A stretch of DNA of 5,639 nucleotides from Aadella sp043822885 (GCA_043822885.1 JBDRBI010000029.1:1-5639); one strand, 5' to 3'. Shown: positions 1 through 5,317, counted from the stretch's first letter. A program made the numbers and translations. The notes: generated from the sequence alone by a model not told the origin.

Positions 1-876
1 TTGACATATTTACTTCCGAGATTAAGCAAGATGTGGCTGCATCTGGGAAGACAAAGCGGCGGTATCGGGGCAAAAGGGCCGGGAGAACAGCAGTTAGAAG
101 TTGACAGAAGAAATGTCAGGGAACGCATCTCAAAACTTAAAGCGATGCTGAAAGAAATAAAAAAACACAGGGAACTGGCGCGTCTTCAAAGAAAGAAATT
201 CGCTTCCTTTTCCATAGCTATCGTCGGCTATACCAATTCCGGTAAATCCACGTTATTTAACGCGCTAACGCAGGCGGATGTTAATACAAAGGATCAGCTT
301 TTTAATACATTGGATCCTACCATACGCAAGATCTTTCTTCCCGGGAATCATAGCGCGGTCATATCCGATACCGTAGGTTTTCTGAACGATCTGCCGCATC
401 ACCTGGTAGAGAGCTTTATGGCGACGTTGGAAGAAGTTACAAATGCCGATATTTTAGTGGATGTGGTAGATATAAGTTCGGAGTGCGCCGAAGCCCAAAG
501 GTCGTCCGTTCTGACTGTGCTGGAAGAACTGGGAGTGAAAGACAAGCCGTGTATCACGGTGCTGAACAAGATAGATAAGATAGACGATAAAGGCGCGGTA
601 GAACGCATAAAGAGAAAGTTTGATGACGCTTACGCCATATCGGCCCTTAAAAATGAAGGACTTGAAGAACTTAAGAACGAAATGGTCCGGGTTATGAGAA
701 TAGACGACGAAGATATAGAGATCCTCCTGCCTCCCAAGTACTATTCTTTAGCAAGTGTCATCAGGGAACACGGTACCGTAAGGGTCGAAGAATACCGTGA
801 AACGGGATTATTTATCAAAGCAACCCTCCCCCAAAAGATCAAAAACGCCATTTTGAAACAAGTGAAGAAATCATAA
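1..876 (+). CDS. hflX: HflX, ribosome-associated GTPase (partial, 5' end outside window)
   Basis: This is the C-terminal 291 residues of HflX, a GTPase known in other bacteria to bind the 50S subunit and split stalled or heat-damaged 70S ribosomes. The fragment opens in the family-specific segment before the G domain, with the glycine-rich GGIGAKGPGE motif and QLEVDRR (about residues 20-37), then a basic helix. All G motifs are visible: P-loop GYTNSGKST (76-84), switch I LDPT (104-107), G3 DTVGF (123-127), G4 NKID (189-192) and G5 SAL (214-216). The C-terminal domain ends at a TAA stop. Family members are usually about 370-430 residues, so roughly 100 N-terminal residues lie outside the window. 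The TTG at position 1 is read here as an internal leucine codon, not a start, because conserved sequence begins at once. The GPGEQQLE segment has Q where many relatives have T. The 496-bp gap and the separate hrcA promoter suggest that hflX is not co-transcribed with the chaperone genes. Confidence 0.95.
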   Translation: MTYLLPRLSKMWLHLGRQSGGIGAKGPGEQQLEVDRRNVRERISKLKAMLKEIKKHRELARLQRKKFASFSIAIVGYTNSGKSTLFNALTQADVNTKDQLFNTLDPTIRKIFLPGNHSAVISDTVGFLNDLPHHLVESFMATLEEVTNADILVDVVDISSECAEAQRSSVLTVLEELGVKDKPCITVLNKIDKIDDKGAVERIKRKFDDAYAISALKNEGLEELKNEMVRVMRIDDEDIEILLPPKYYSLASVIREHGTVRVEEYRETGLFIKATLPQKIKNAILKQVKKS

Positions 877-910
877 GCCTGAACTGGTAAACGGAGACAT
901 AGAGTAGTCA

Positions 911-958
911 CCCCCGGCTGCCTTCTTTTGGGACATATGGCCGGGGCAGGCAGTCACC
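911..958. repeat. 48-bp GC-rich palindromic repeat, copy 1
   Basis: This 48-bp unit recurs at 5270-5317 with 45 of 48 bases identical; all three differences lie in the central part. CCCCGGC (912-918) can pair with GCCGGGG (940-946) over a 21-nt loop. CTGCC (918-922) has alternative partners in GGCAG at 945-949 and 949-953, so two folds compete. It is followed by copies of GTCACCA or GTCATCA (953-974). No U-run follows on this strand, so it is not a convincing intrinsic terminator for hflX, although the stem could stabilise or end the hflX transcript. The two copies in one locus point to a dispersed repeat family. Confidence 0.8.
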
Positions 959-977
959 AGGTCATCAGTCACCAGTA

Positions 978-1012
978 ATAGAAGGTAGAAGATAGAGGAT
1001 AGAAGATAGAGA
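978..1012. repeat. Five tandem imperfect heptamers (consensus RTAGARG)
   Basis: Five consecutive 7-bp units can be read: ATAGAAG, GTAGAAG, ATAGAGG, ATAGAAG, ATAGAGA. All purines lie on the + strand except the T at unit position 2. The run directly follows the GTCACCA-type units attached to the 48-bp repeat. It resembles the heptamer run inside dnaK (5150-5184) in unit length and purine bias. No coding or regulatory role is evident. Confidence 0.7.
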
Positions 1013-1035
1013 TTGCTTCACCCCTAACGGGGTTC

Positions 1036-1083
1036 CCGCCTTCGCCAGCCTATTCGTAGATTATTTGGCTATGGCGGACAGGC
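1036..1083. repeat. Palindromic dispersed repeat (CCGCC-TTC-GCC arm / TAT-GGCGG arm), simple copy
   Basis: CCGCC (1036-1040) pairs with GGCGG (1073-1077), and GCCA (1044-1047) with TGGC (1066-1069). A symmetric 3x3 internal loop (TTC opposite TAT) separates the two helices, and GGACAGGC follows the right arm. The first 35 bp (1036-1070) match 3170-3204 at 28 of 35 positions with no gaps, which shows a family with a variable central loop. From memory, this style of palindrome is common in uncultured candidate-phylum genomes. No protein is encoded. A small CCCC-TAAC-GGGG hairpin (1021-1032) lies just upstream. Confidence 0.75.
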
Positions 1084-1144
1084 GCAATGACAATTTTATT
1101 CCCGTCGTGGGTAGATCGGGGGTTGAGAATTTTAAGAGTTGCCA

Positions 1145-1329
1145 AAAGAAGAAGACACGGGCTGAAGGAATATTTGTGGCATTTTAGCTTTTTTATAACT
1201 TTTTAAGGGAACGAGCGTAAAATGCTGTTTGAGCCCTGTACCGTTCCTGGTACAGGGTACGCCCCTTAAAATAGTTAGAAAAAAGCGTTAAAAAATGACA
1301 CTATGGATGAAGCCTGTGTCTTCTTCTTT
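1145..1329. mobile_element. 185-bp fold-back element, MITE-like (alternatively a long hairpin RNA)
   Basis: The two ends are a 19-bp inverted repeat with one mismatch: AAAGAAGAAGACACGGGCT at 1145-1163 against 1311-1329. Pairing continues inward with small bulges: GTG/CAC (1176-1178, 1299-1301), CATTTT/AAAATG (1180-1185, 1292-1297), GCTTTTTT/AAAAAAGC (1187-1194, 1279-1286), TAACT/AGTTA (1196-1200, 1273-1277), TTTTAAGGG/CCCTTAAAA (1201-1209, 1263-1271) and CGTA/TACG (1216-1219, 1258-1261). The tip is a perfect 9-bp hairpin (1234-1242 with 1249-1257, loop GTTCCT). Roughly 60 base pairs form over 185 nt. There is no open reading frame. Pairing stops abruptly at both ends, as for a non-autonomous transposon, but I see no clear target-site duplication. 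A structured RNA is the alternative, though I see no promoter for it. It ends 15 bp before the hrcA -35 box. Confidence 0.6.
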
Positions 1330-1344
1330 ACTTACATAAAATTC

Positions 1345-1372
1345 TTGACATATTTGGGTAGAATGTTATAAT
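1345..1372 (+). promoter_or_regulatory. Vegetative (sigma-70/sigma-A type) promoter of the hrcA-grpE-dnaK-dnaJ operon
   Basis: A perfect -35 box TTGACA (1345-1350) and a perfect -10 box TATAAT (1367-1372) are separated by 16 bp. Transcription would start near 1378-1380, inside the CIRCE operator, leaving a leader of only about 22-24 nt before hrcA. The operator directly abuts the -10 box, so bound HrcA would block RNA polymerase. The near-consensus boxes imply strong activity once repression is lifted. There is no sign of a sigma-32-type heat-shock promoter. Confidence 0.92.
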
Positions 1373-1399
1373 TTAGCACTCTACGAGAAAGAGTGCTAA
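1373..1399. promoter_or_regulatory. CIRCE operator (HrcA binding site)
   Basis: The perfect 9-bp inverted repeat TTAGCACTC (1373-1381) and GAGTGCTAA (1391-1399), separated by 9 bp, matches the CIRCE consensus exactly. HrcA dimers bind this element and repress class I heat-shock genes. It covers the predicted transcription start and ends 2 bp before the hrcA ATG, so the gene for the repressor is under direct autoregulation. It is the only CIRCE in the window; grpE, dnaK and dnaJ have none of their own, which supports a single operon. Confidence 0.98.
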
Positions 1400-1401
1400 A
1401 T

Positions 1402-2460
1402 ATGGATATTAAAAACAAGGAAGACAGAAAAAAAAATGTTCTTGAGCATATAGTCTGCTCATATGTGCATACTTCGACTCCGGTGAGTTCTAAGACCGTT
1501 TCACAGGATATAGAAGGCAGAGTATCGAGCGCTACTGTGCGTAATATCATGGCGGAGCTTGAAAGGGACGGGTACATAGAACAGCCTCACACCTCAGCCG
1601 GGCGCGTTCCCACATCCAGGGGATATCGGAAATATGTGGAAGAGATAAAAATACACATACAGTTTGAAAAAAACGAAGCTCAAAGACTCGCGGCCGAGTA
1701 CGACAGGCATATAAATACTTTAAAGGAGGTAATAGAAAAAACTTCCTTTCTTATCAGCCGTCAGCTGCAGAATGCCGGGGTGGTGATGTGGCCTAGTATA
1801 AACGATCTTTATCTGAAACATATAGAACTAATAAAGATAAAGGCCGAGACCGTTTTGGCCATACTGGTAACCATGACCAACGCGGTAAAAAACTACATTG
1901 TAGAGCTGGAAAAAGACCTGGAAAAGACGGATCTTGAGAAAATAGCCAACTATATAAACGCGAACTATGAACATACGAACCTATCTGATATATCTTACAG
2001 GTTGAGTATTGTGAAAGACGGCGAGTTCGTAGAGGAAAACGAGGAAGAAATAAGAGGTATTAAAAGATCTGCTATGGGAATCATTGACGCTATCTTTAAA
2101 TCCAACGTAGAGAACGAGATGTGTTGTGACGGATTAGACCATGTTATCAACGAACCTACTTTTCATGACCAAAATATCGCAAAAAATCTTATGAAGATGT
2201 TATCGGCTCCGAAAGATATAGCGCGTATTATGCGCGGGGAGCTCCCGGACAACGGACTTAGGGTCTACATAGGTGACGAAAGCGGAACCGAGGCATTAAA
2301 GGAATGCAGTATCATAACTTGCGGGTACGATCTGTACGGAAAGACCGCCGGAAGGCTGGGAGTTATCGGGCCTATGCGGATGGATTATAGACGCGCTTTG
2401 GGGACAATTACGAGTCTGGCTGAGATCATAAGCGCTAAGCTTGAAGAAATAGATAAGTAG
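1402..2460 (+). CDS. hrcA: HrcA, heat-inducible transcription repressor
   Basis: This encodes 352 residues, close to the family norm of about 340-350. HrcA binds CIRCE as a dimer and represses the dnaK and groE operons; in other bacteria its folding depends on GroEL, which couples repression to chaperone supply. Visible features are the N-terminal winged-helix domain (about 1-80) with VSSATVRNIMAELERDGYIE (41-60) followed by HTSAGRVPTSRGYRKYV (63-79), a central GAF-like region with an inserted dimerisation domain, and the conserved C-terminal YDLYGKTAGRLGVIGPMRMDYRRA (309-332). I chose ATG 1402 over the upstream in-frame GTG 1393, which lies inside the right arm of CIRCE. The ribosome site is weak (GAGAAAGAG, 1385-1393) and falls within the CIRCE spacer and arm. 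It is the first gene of the operon and 74 bp precede grpE. Confidence 0.97.
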   Translation: MDIKNKEDRKKNVLEHIVCSYVHTSTPVSSKTVSQDIEGRVSSATVRNIMAELERDGYIEQPHTSAGRVPTSRGYRKYVEEIKIHIQFEKNEAQRLAAEYDRHINTLKEVIEKTSFLISRQLQNAGVVMWPSINDLYLKHIELIKIKAETVLAILVTMTNAVKNYIVELEKDLEKTDLEKIANYINANYEHTNLSDISYRLSIVKDGEFVEENEEEIRGIKRSAMGIIDAIFKSNVENEMCCDGLDHVINEPTFHDQNIAKNLMKMLSAPKDIARIMRGELPDNGLRVYIGDESGTEALKECSIITCGYDLYGKTAGRLGVIGPMRMDYRRALGTITSLAEIISAKLEEIDK

Positions 2461-2496
2461 ACCCTTCAGATGCTCTTGTTCATCGCATCCTCAGGA

Positions 2497-2521
2497 TTAA
2501 TTTTTACTTCGTAAAAATTAA
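2497..2521 (+). promoter_or_regulatory. Leader hairpin abutting the grpE Shine-Dalgarno site
   Basis: A perfect 11-bp stem joins TTAATTTTTAC (2497-2507) to GTAAAAATTAA (2511-2521) across a 3-nt TTC loop. The last two paired bases (2520-2521) are the first two bases of the grpE ribosome site AAGGAG (2520-2525), which lies 9 nt before the ATG. The stem is A-T rich with a single C-G pair at the tip, and it has no trailing U-run, so it is not a terminator. A weaker 5-bp hairpin, GATGC (2469-2473) with GCATC (2485-2489), precedes it. A heat-sensitive or translation-tuning role is inference from position. Confidence 0.7.
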
Positions 2522-2534
2522 GGAGAAAGATTAA

Positions 2535-3149
2535 ATGAACAAAAAGAAAAACGAAAAGATAGAGGCTGAACCTGATATCGCGGAAAAAGAGTTCGCGAAG
2601 CTGAAAGAAAAAGCCGCAAAGTGTGACGAATATCATGACAAGTGGTTAAAAGTTCATGCCGAATATGAAAACACGCGTAAACGTATCGAAAAAGAGAAAT
2701 TTGATCATATGAAATTCGCCAATGAAGGAATAATATCGCGATTATTTCCCATAATGGATAATTTTGATATGGCTTTTACCGCGATGGAAAAAGCGGACGA
2801 CAAGAACGCGGTTATGGAAGGCATAAAACTTGTGCAGAAAGAATTTCATAAAGTTCTTGAAGATAGCGGAGTGGAAAAGATAAAGACTGAAAATGAACAG
2901 TTCGATCCGAATATGCATGAAGCCGTTATGTTGGTAGAGACGGAAGAATATCCGGATGGGGTCATAATGGAAGAGGTTAGGACGGGATATACGCTGAACG
3001 GGAGATTGCTACGTCCGGCGCAGGTGAAGATCGCGAAGAATAGCGGTAAAGAGTCAGAGAGGGCAGAGAGAGTCAACCCCTCGACTTCGCTCCCCTCGAC
3101 TTCGCTCGGGACAGGCGGGACAAGAGAGCCAGAGGGGTTAGAGGAGTAG
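2535..3149 (+). CDS. grpE: GrpE, nucleotide exchange factor of DnaK, with a repeat-derived C-terminal tail
   Basis: This encodes 204 residues. GrpE is a cytoplasmic dimer that drives ADP release from DnaK and so resets the folding cycle. Residues about 10-60 are charged and helical, fitting the long paired coiled coil. NEGIISRLFPIMDNFDMAF (63-81) is the four-helix-bundle segment. The beta domain that contacts DnaK has FDPNMHEAV (123-131) and GYTLNGRLLRPAQVKIAK (151-168), matching the family signature. Most family proteins end soon after this motif. Here about 36 further residues follow (169-204), including PSTSLPSTSLGTGG encoded by a dispersed repeat at 3077-3119, so the tail looks acquired and probably disordered. 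The ATG at 2535 has AAGGAG 9 nt upstream. It sits between hrcA and dnaK in the usual order and probably depends on the CIRCE promoter. Confidence 0.96.
   Translation: MNKKKNEKIEAEPDIAEKEFAKLKEKAAKCDEYHDKWLKVHAEYENTRKRIEKEKFDHMKFANEGIISRLFPIMDNFDMAFTAMEKADDKNAVMEGIKLVQKEFHKVLEDSGVEKIKTENEQFDPNMHEAVMLVETEEYPDGVIMEEVRTGYTLNGRLLRPAQVKIAKNSGKESERAERVNPSTSLPSTSLGTGGTREPEGLEE
3075..3139. repeat. Dispersed-type repeat with a 15-bp tandem duplication, inside the grpE 3' end
   Basis: CCCCTCGACTTCGCT occurs twice back to back (3077-3091 and 3092-3106, exact), and the second copy continues into CGGGACAGGC (3107-3116). Because 15 bp is five codons, the duplication keeps the frame and gives PSTSL twice (residues 182-191). 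AACCCCTC (3075-3082) is the inverse complement of GAGGGGTT (3132-3139), so the whole segment can fold back. On the opposite strand it would read SEVEG repeats, a pattern I recall from repeat-rich candidate-phylum genomes. It sits after the last conserved GrpE residue, where an insertion would be tolerated. Confidence 0.75.
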
Positions 3150-3169
3150 GTCTTAGAATTAAAGGAGGT

Positions 3170-3243
3170 CCGCCTTCGCCGAACTATTTGGGTATTATTT
3201 GGCTTCCGCCTTCGCACAAGACTACGGCGGACAGGTCGGCGGG
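3170..3243. repeat. Palindromic dispersed repeat, apparently one copy nested in another
   Basis: The outer copy begins with CCGCCTTCGCC (3170-3180), and its first 35 bp align without gaps to 1036-1070 (28 of 35 identical). Where the other copy continues directly into its right arm, this one runs into a second CCGCCTTCGC (3206-3215). That shorter palindrome closes with GGCGGACAGG (3226-3235), then TCGGCGGG (3236-3243) could be the displaced outer right arm. CCGCC 3206-3210 pairs with GGCGG 3226-3230. The block fills most of the grpE-dnaK spacer and encodes nothing credible. Confidence 0.65.
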
Positions 3244-3300
3244 TTAATTCGCACTTATAACTTATACTTCCTTCGGTCGTATAAGTTATGTGCTCATTAA
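3244..3300 (+). promoter_or_regulatory. Long leader hairpin abutting the dnaK Shine-Dalgarno site
   Basis: Three nested helices form. ATAACTTATAC (3257-3267) pairs with GTATAAGTTAT (3279-3289) around an 11-nt loop. GCAC (3251-3254) pairs with GTGC (3290-3293), with TT bulged at 3255-3256. TTAAT (3244-3248) pairs with ATTAA (3296-3300) across a TC/TC internal loop. This gives 20 pairs, all Watson-Crick. The final two paired bases (3299-3300) are the first two of the dnaK ribosome site AAGGAGG (3299-3305), exactly as in the grpE leader. No U-run follows, so termination is unlikely. A thermosensor, processing-site or stabilising role is inference. Confidence 0.72.
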
Positions 3301-3313
3301 GGAGGGAACGAAA

Positions 3314-5248
3314 ATGGGAAAAGTTATAGGGATCGATCTGGGGACCACCAATTCATGTGTGGCGGTCATGGAAGGAAAAGAACCGAAAGTTATACAGAAT
3401 GCCGAAGGGGCCAGGACCACTCCGAGCGTTATAGCTTTCACAGCGTCAGGAGAAAAGCTTGTAGGGCAGCCCGCGAAGAGACAGGCTGTTACTAATCCTG
3501 ACAATACGATATTCAGTATAAAACGGTTTATGGGGAGGAAGCATTCGGAAGTGAAAGAAGAGGAGAAGTTTGTTCCTTACAAAATAGGTGAAGACAGTAA
3601 GGGCAGCGTAATGGTTACCGCGCATGGTAAAGATTATACGCCGCCCGAACTTTCGGCCATGATACTCCAAAAAATGAAACAGACGGCCGAAGATTATTTG
3701 GGAGAGAAGGTAACGGAAGCGGTAATTACCGTCCCGGCATACTTTAACGATTCACAGAGGCAAGCTACGAAAGACGCGGGCGAAATAGCGGGTCTGAAAG
3801 TTTTGAGAATAATCAATGAACCCACAGCCGCAAGTCTCGCGTATGGTCTGGATAAGAAAAAGAACGAGAAGATCGCTATCTTCGATCTTGGCGGGGGAAC
3901 TTTTGATGTCTCTATCCTGGACGTTGGGGAAGGGGTATTCGAAGTAAAGTCCACTAACGGTGATACGCATCTCGGGGGAGATAATTTCGATCAAAAAATA
4001 ATAGACTGGATAGCGGAAGAATTCAAAAAGACCAATAGCATCGATCTTAGAAAAGATAAGATGGCGCTTCAGAGGCTTAAAGAAGGAGCGGAAAAAGCTA
4101 AGTGTGAACTTTCGTCCAATATGCAGACCGAGATAAACTTGCCGTTCATAACAGCCGACGCATCAGGGCCCAGGCATCTTACTATGACGCTTACCAGAAG
4201 TAAAATGGAACAGTTGGTGGATGACTTAATAGAAAGGACAAAACAGCCTTGTTTGAACGCGATCAAAGCCGCGGGATATGCCGCGAAAGATATCGACGAA
4301 GTTATTTTGGTCGGAGGTCAGACGCGTATGCCAAAGGTGCAGGAAATTGTTAAAGAAATATTCGGAAAAGAACCGCATAAAGGTGTAAATCCGGATGAAG
4401 TCGTAGCAATAGGCGCGGCTATACAGGGAGGCGTTTTAAGCGGAGCCGCAGGGCTTCAGGACGTAGTGCTTTTGGATGTTACGCCGCTGTCTTTGGGAAT
4501 AGAGACTTTGGGCGGAGTAATGACAAAACTTATTGAAGCCAACGCGACCATACCGACCAAGAAAAGCCAGATATTCTCAACAGCCGCGGATAATCAGACA
4601 GCCGTGTCCATTCATGTACTGCAGGGCGAAAGAGAGATGGCGTCGGGAAACCGTACACTCGGCCGGTTTGATCTTATAGGAATACCGCCGGCTCAAAGAG
4701 GCATTCCGCAGATAGAAGTCACTTTCGATATTGACGCTAACGGTATTGTGCATGTATCCGCAAAAGACAAAGCTACCGGCAAAGAACAATCTATACGCAT
4801 AGAATCATCAAGCGGATTATCGAAAGAAGAGATCGAGAAGATGAAAAGGGACGCGCAAGAGCATGAAACCGAAGATAAAAAGAAGAAAGAGCTCATAGAA
4901 AACAAGAATCAACTCGATACTTTGGTATATGCCACCGAGAAGGCTGTCAAAGAGTACGGTGACAAAGTCTCGGATGATGATAAGAAAAAAATAGAAGAAG
5001 CAAAAGAGAACGCAAAAAAAGCCCTGGAAGGGGAAGACCTGGAAGCGATCAAAAAAGCTCAGGAAGATCTCCAAAAAGCGTCACACAAATTATCCGAAGA
5101 GATATATAAACAAGCTCAGGCGGATGCCCAGGCGCAGCAGGAGCAGCAGACGAAAGATGAAGGACGAGAGACGAAGGACGAGGGCGCAAAAAAGACCGAC
5201 GAGGATGTAGTGGACGCGGATTATACGGTGGAGGACGACAAAAAATAA
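3314..5248 (+). CDS. dnaK: DnaK, Hsp70 molecular chaperone
   Basis: This encodes 644 residues, full length for bacterial DnaK (638 in E. coli). It binds exposed hydrophobic segments under ATP control, with DnaJ stimulating hydrolysis and GrpE exchanging nucleotide. The ATPase domain shows phosphate-1 GIDLGTTNS (6-14), the connect-1 segment VITVPAYFNDSQRQATKDAG (137-156), phosphate-2 IFDLGGGTFDVS (189-200) and the adenosine motif ILVGGQTRMPKVQ (331-343). The interdomain linker is DVVLLDVTPLSLG (383-395). Then follow the beta substrate-binding domain (to about 500), a helical lid (about 501-600), and a Q/A- and E/K-rich tail ending DVVDADYTVEDDKK. A heptamer DNA repeat encodes residues 613-624 of the tail. 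I chose ATG 3314, 8 nt after AAGGAGG (3299-3305); the in-frame GTG at 3290 lies upstream of that site and inside the leader hairpin. It is co-transcribed with grpE by inference. Confidence 0.98.
   Translation: MGKVIGIDLGTTNSCVAVMEGKEPKVIQNAEGARTTPSVIAFTASGEKLVGQPAKRQAVTNPDNTIFSIKRFMGRKHSEVKEEEKFVPYKIGEDSKGSVMVTAHGKDYTPPELSAMILQKMKQTAEDYLGEKVTEAVITVPAYFNDSQRQATKDAGEIAGLKVLRIINEPTAASLAYGLDKKKNEKIAIFDLGGGTFDVSILDVGEGVFEVKSTNGDTHLGGDNFDQKIIDWIAEEFKKTNSIDLRKDKMALQRLKEGAEKAKCELSSNMQTEINLPFITADASGPRHLTMTLTRSKMEQLVDDLIERTKQPCLNAIKAAGYAAKDIDEVILVGGQTRMPKVQEIVKEIFGKEPHKGVNPDEVVAIGAAIQGGVLSGAAGLQDVVLLDVTPLSLGIETLGGVMTKLIEANATIPTKKSQIFSTAADNQTAVSIHVLQGEREMASGNRTLGRFDLIGIPPAQRGIPQIEVTFDIDANGIVHVSAKDKATGKEQSIRIESSSGLSKEEIEKMKRDAQEHETEDKKKKELIENKNQLDTLVYATEKAVKEYGDKVSDDDKKKIEEAKENAKKALEGEDLEAIKKAQEDLQKASHKLSEEIYKQAQADAQAQQEQQTKDEGRETKDEGAKKTDEDVVDADYTVEDDKK
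5150..5184. repeat. Five tandem imperfect heptamers inside the dnaK 3' end (consensus AYGARRG)
   Basis: Units ACGAAAG, ATGAAGG, ACGAGAG, ACGAAGG and ACGAGGG run without interruption. They encode TKDEGRETKDEG (DnaK residues 613-624), where a seven-base period read in triplets gives a partial KDEG repeat. The array lies in the flexible tail between the lid and the acidic terminus, so it should not disturb chaperone function. It resembles the purine-rich heptamers at 978-1012. Confidence 0.7.
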
Positions 5249-5269
5249 GAGATTAAGAGTCACCAGTTA

Positions 5270-5317
5270 CCCCCGGCTGCCTTCTTTTTGTACCTATGGC
5301 CGGGGCAGGCAGTCACC
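5270..5317. repeat. 48-bp GC-rich palindromic repeat, copy 2
   Basis: This is the second copy of the unit at 911-958 (45 of 48 bases identical), beginning 21 bp after the dnaK stop. It keeps the CCCCGGC and GCCGGGG arms (5271-5277, 5299-5305) and the flanking GTCACC units (5259-5264, 5312-5317, 5319-5324). As in copy 1 no U-run follows. In this position the stem could partly end or protect the dnaK transcript and lower dnaJ expression, but that is inference. Confidence 0.8.

Noticed and set aside
1..3. TTG as the start codon of hflX
   Set aside because: Conserved HflX sequence begins immediately and the N-terminal domain is missing, so this is a window edge inside the gene.
911..958. Intrinsic terminator of hflX
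   Set aside because: The GC-rich stem is not followed by a U-run on the + strand; the T-run lies inside the loop.
953..1012. CRISPR-like array from the short repeated units
   Set aside because: Units are 7-8 bp without spacers of uniform length, so this is a short tandem repeat.
1145..1329. 6S RNA, suggested by the length near 185 nt and long imperfect hairpin
   Set aside because: I see no convincing central bubble, no promoter and no recognisable 6S sequence; the near-perfect terminal inverted repeat fits a transposon-like fold-back better.
1393..1401. Upstream in-frame GTG start for hrcA adding three residues
   Set aside because: It lies inside the right CIRCE arm, has poor spacing to any ribosome site, and the ATG at 1402 gives a standard N-terminus.
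2846..3217. Minus-strand ORFs opposite grpE, dnaK, hrcA and hflX
   Set aside because: They have no family motifs or ribosome sites and lie opposite strongly conserved genes; the one opposite grpE reads through the repeat.
3188..3247. Mini-ORF of 19 codons (TTG start) after the AAAGGAGGT at 3161
   Set aside because: It is entirely a translation of the palindromic repeat, the start is rare and lies 18 nt from the ribosome-like site.
3290..3313. Upstream in-frame GTG start for dnaK adding eight residues
   Set aside because: The GTG lies in the leader hairpin, upstream of the strong AAGGAGG; the added residues would be a translation of the ribosome site itself. MGKVIGIDLGTTNS is the family N-terminus.
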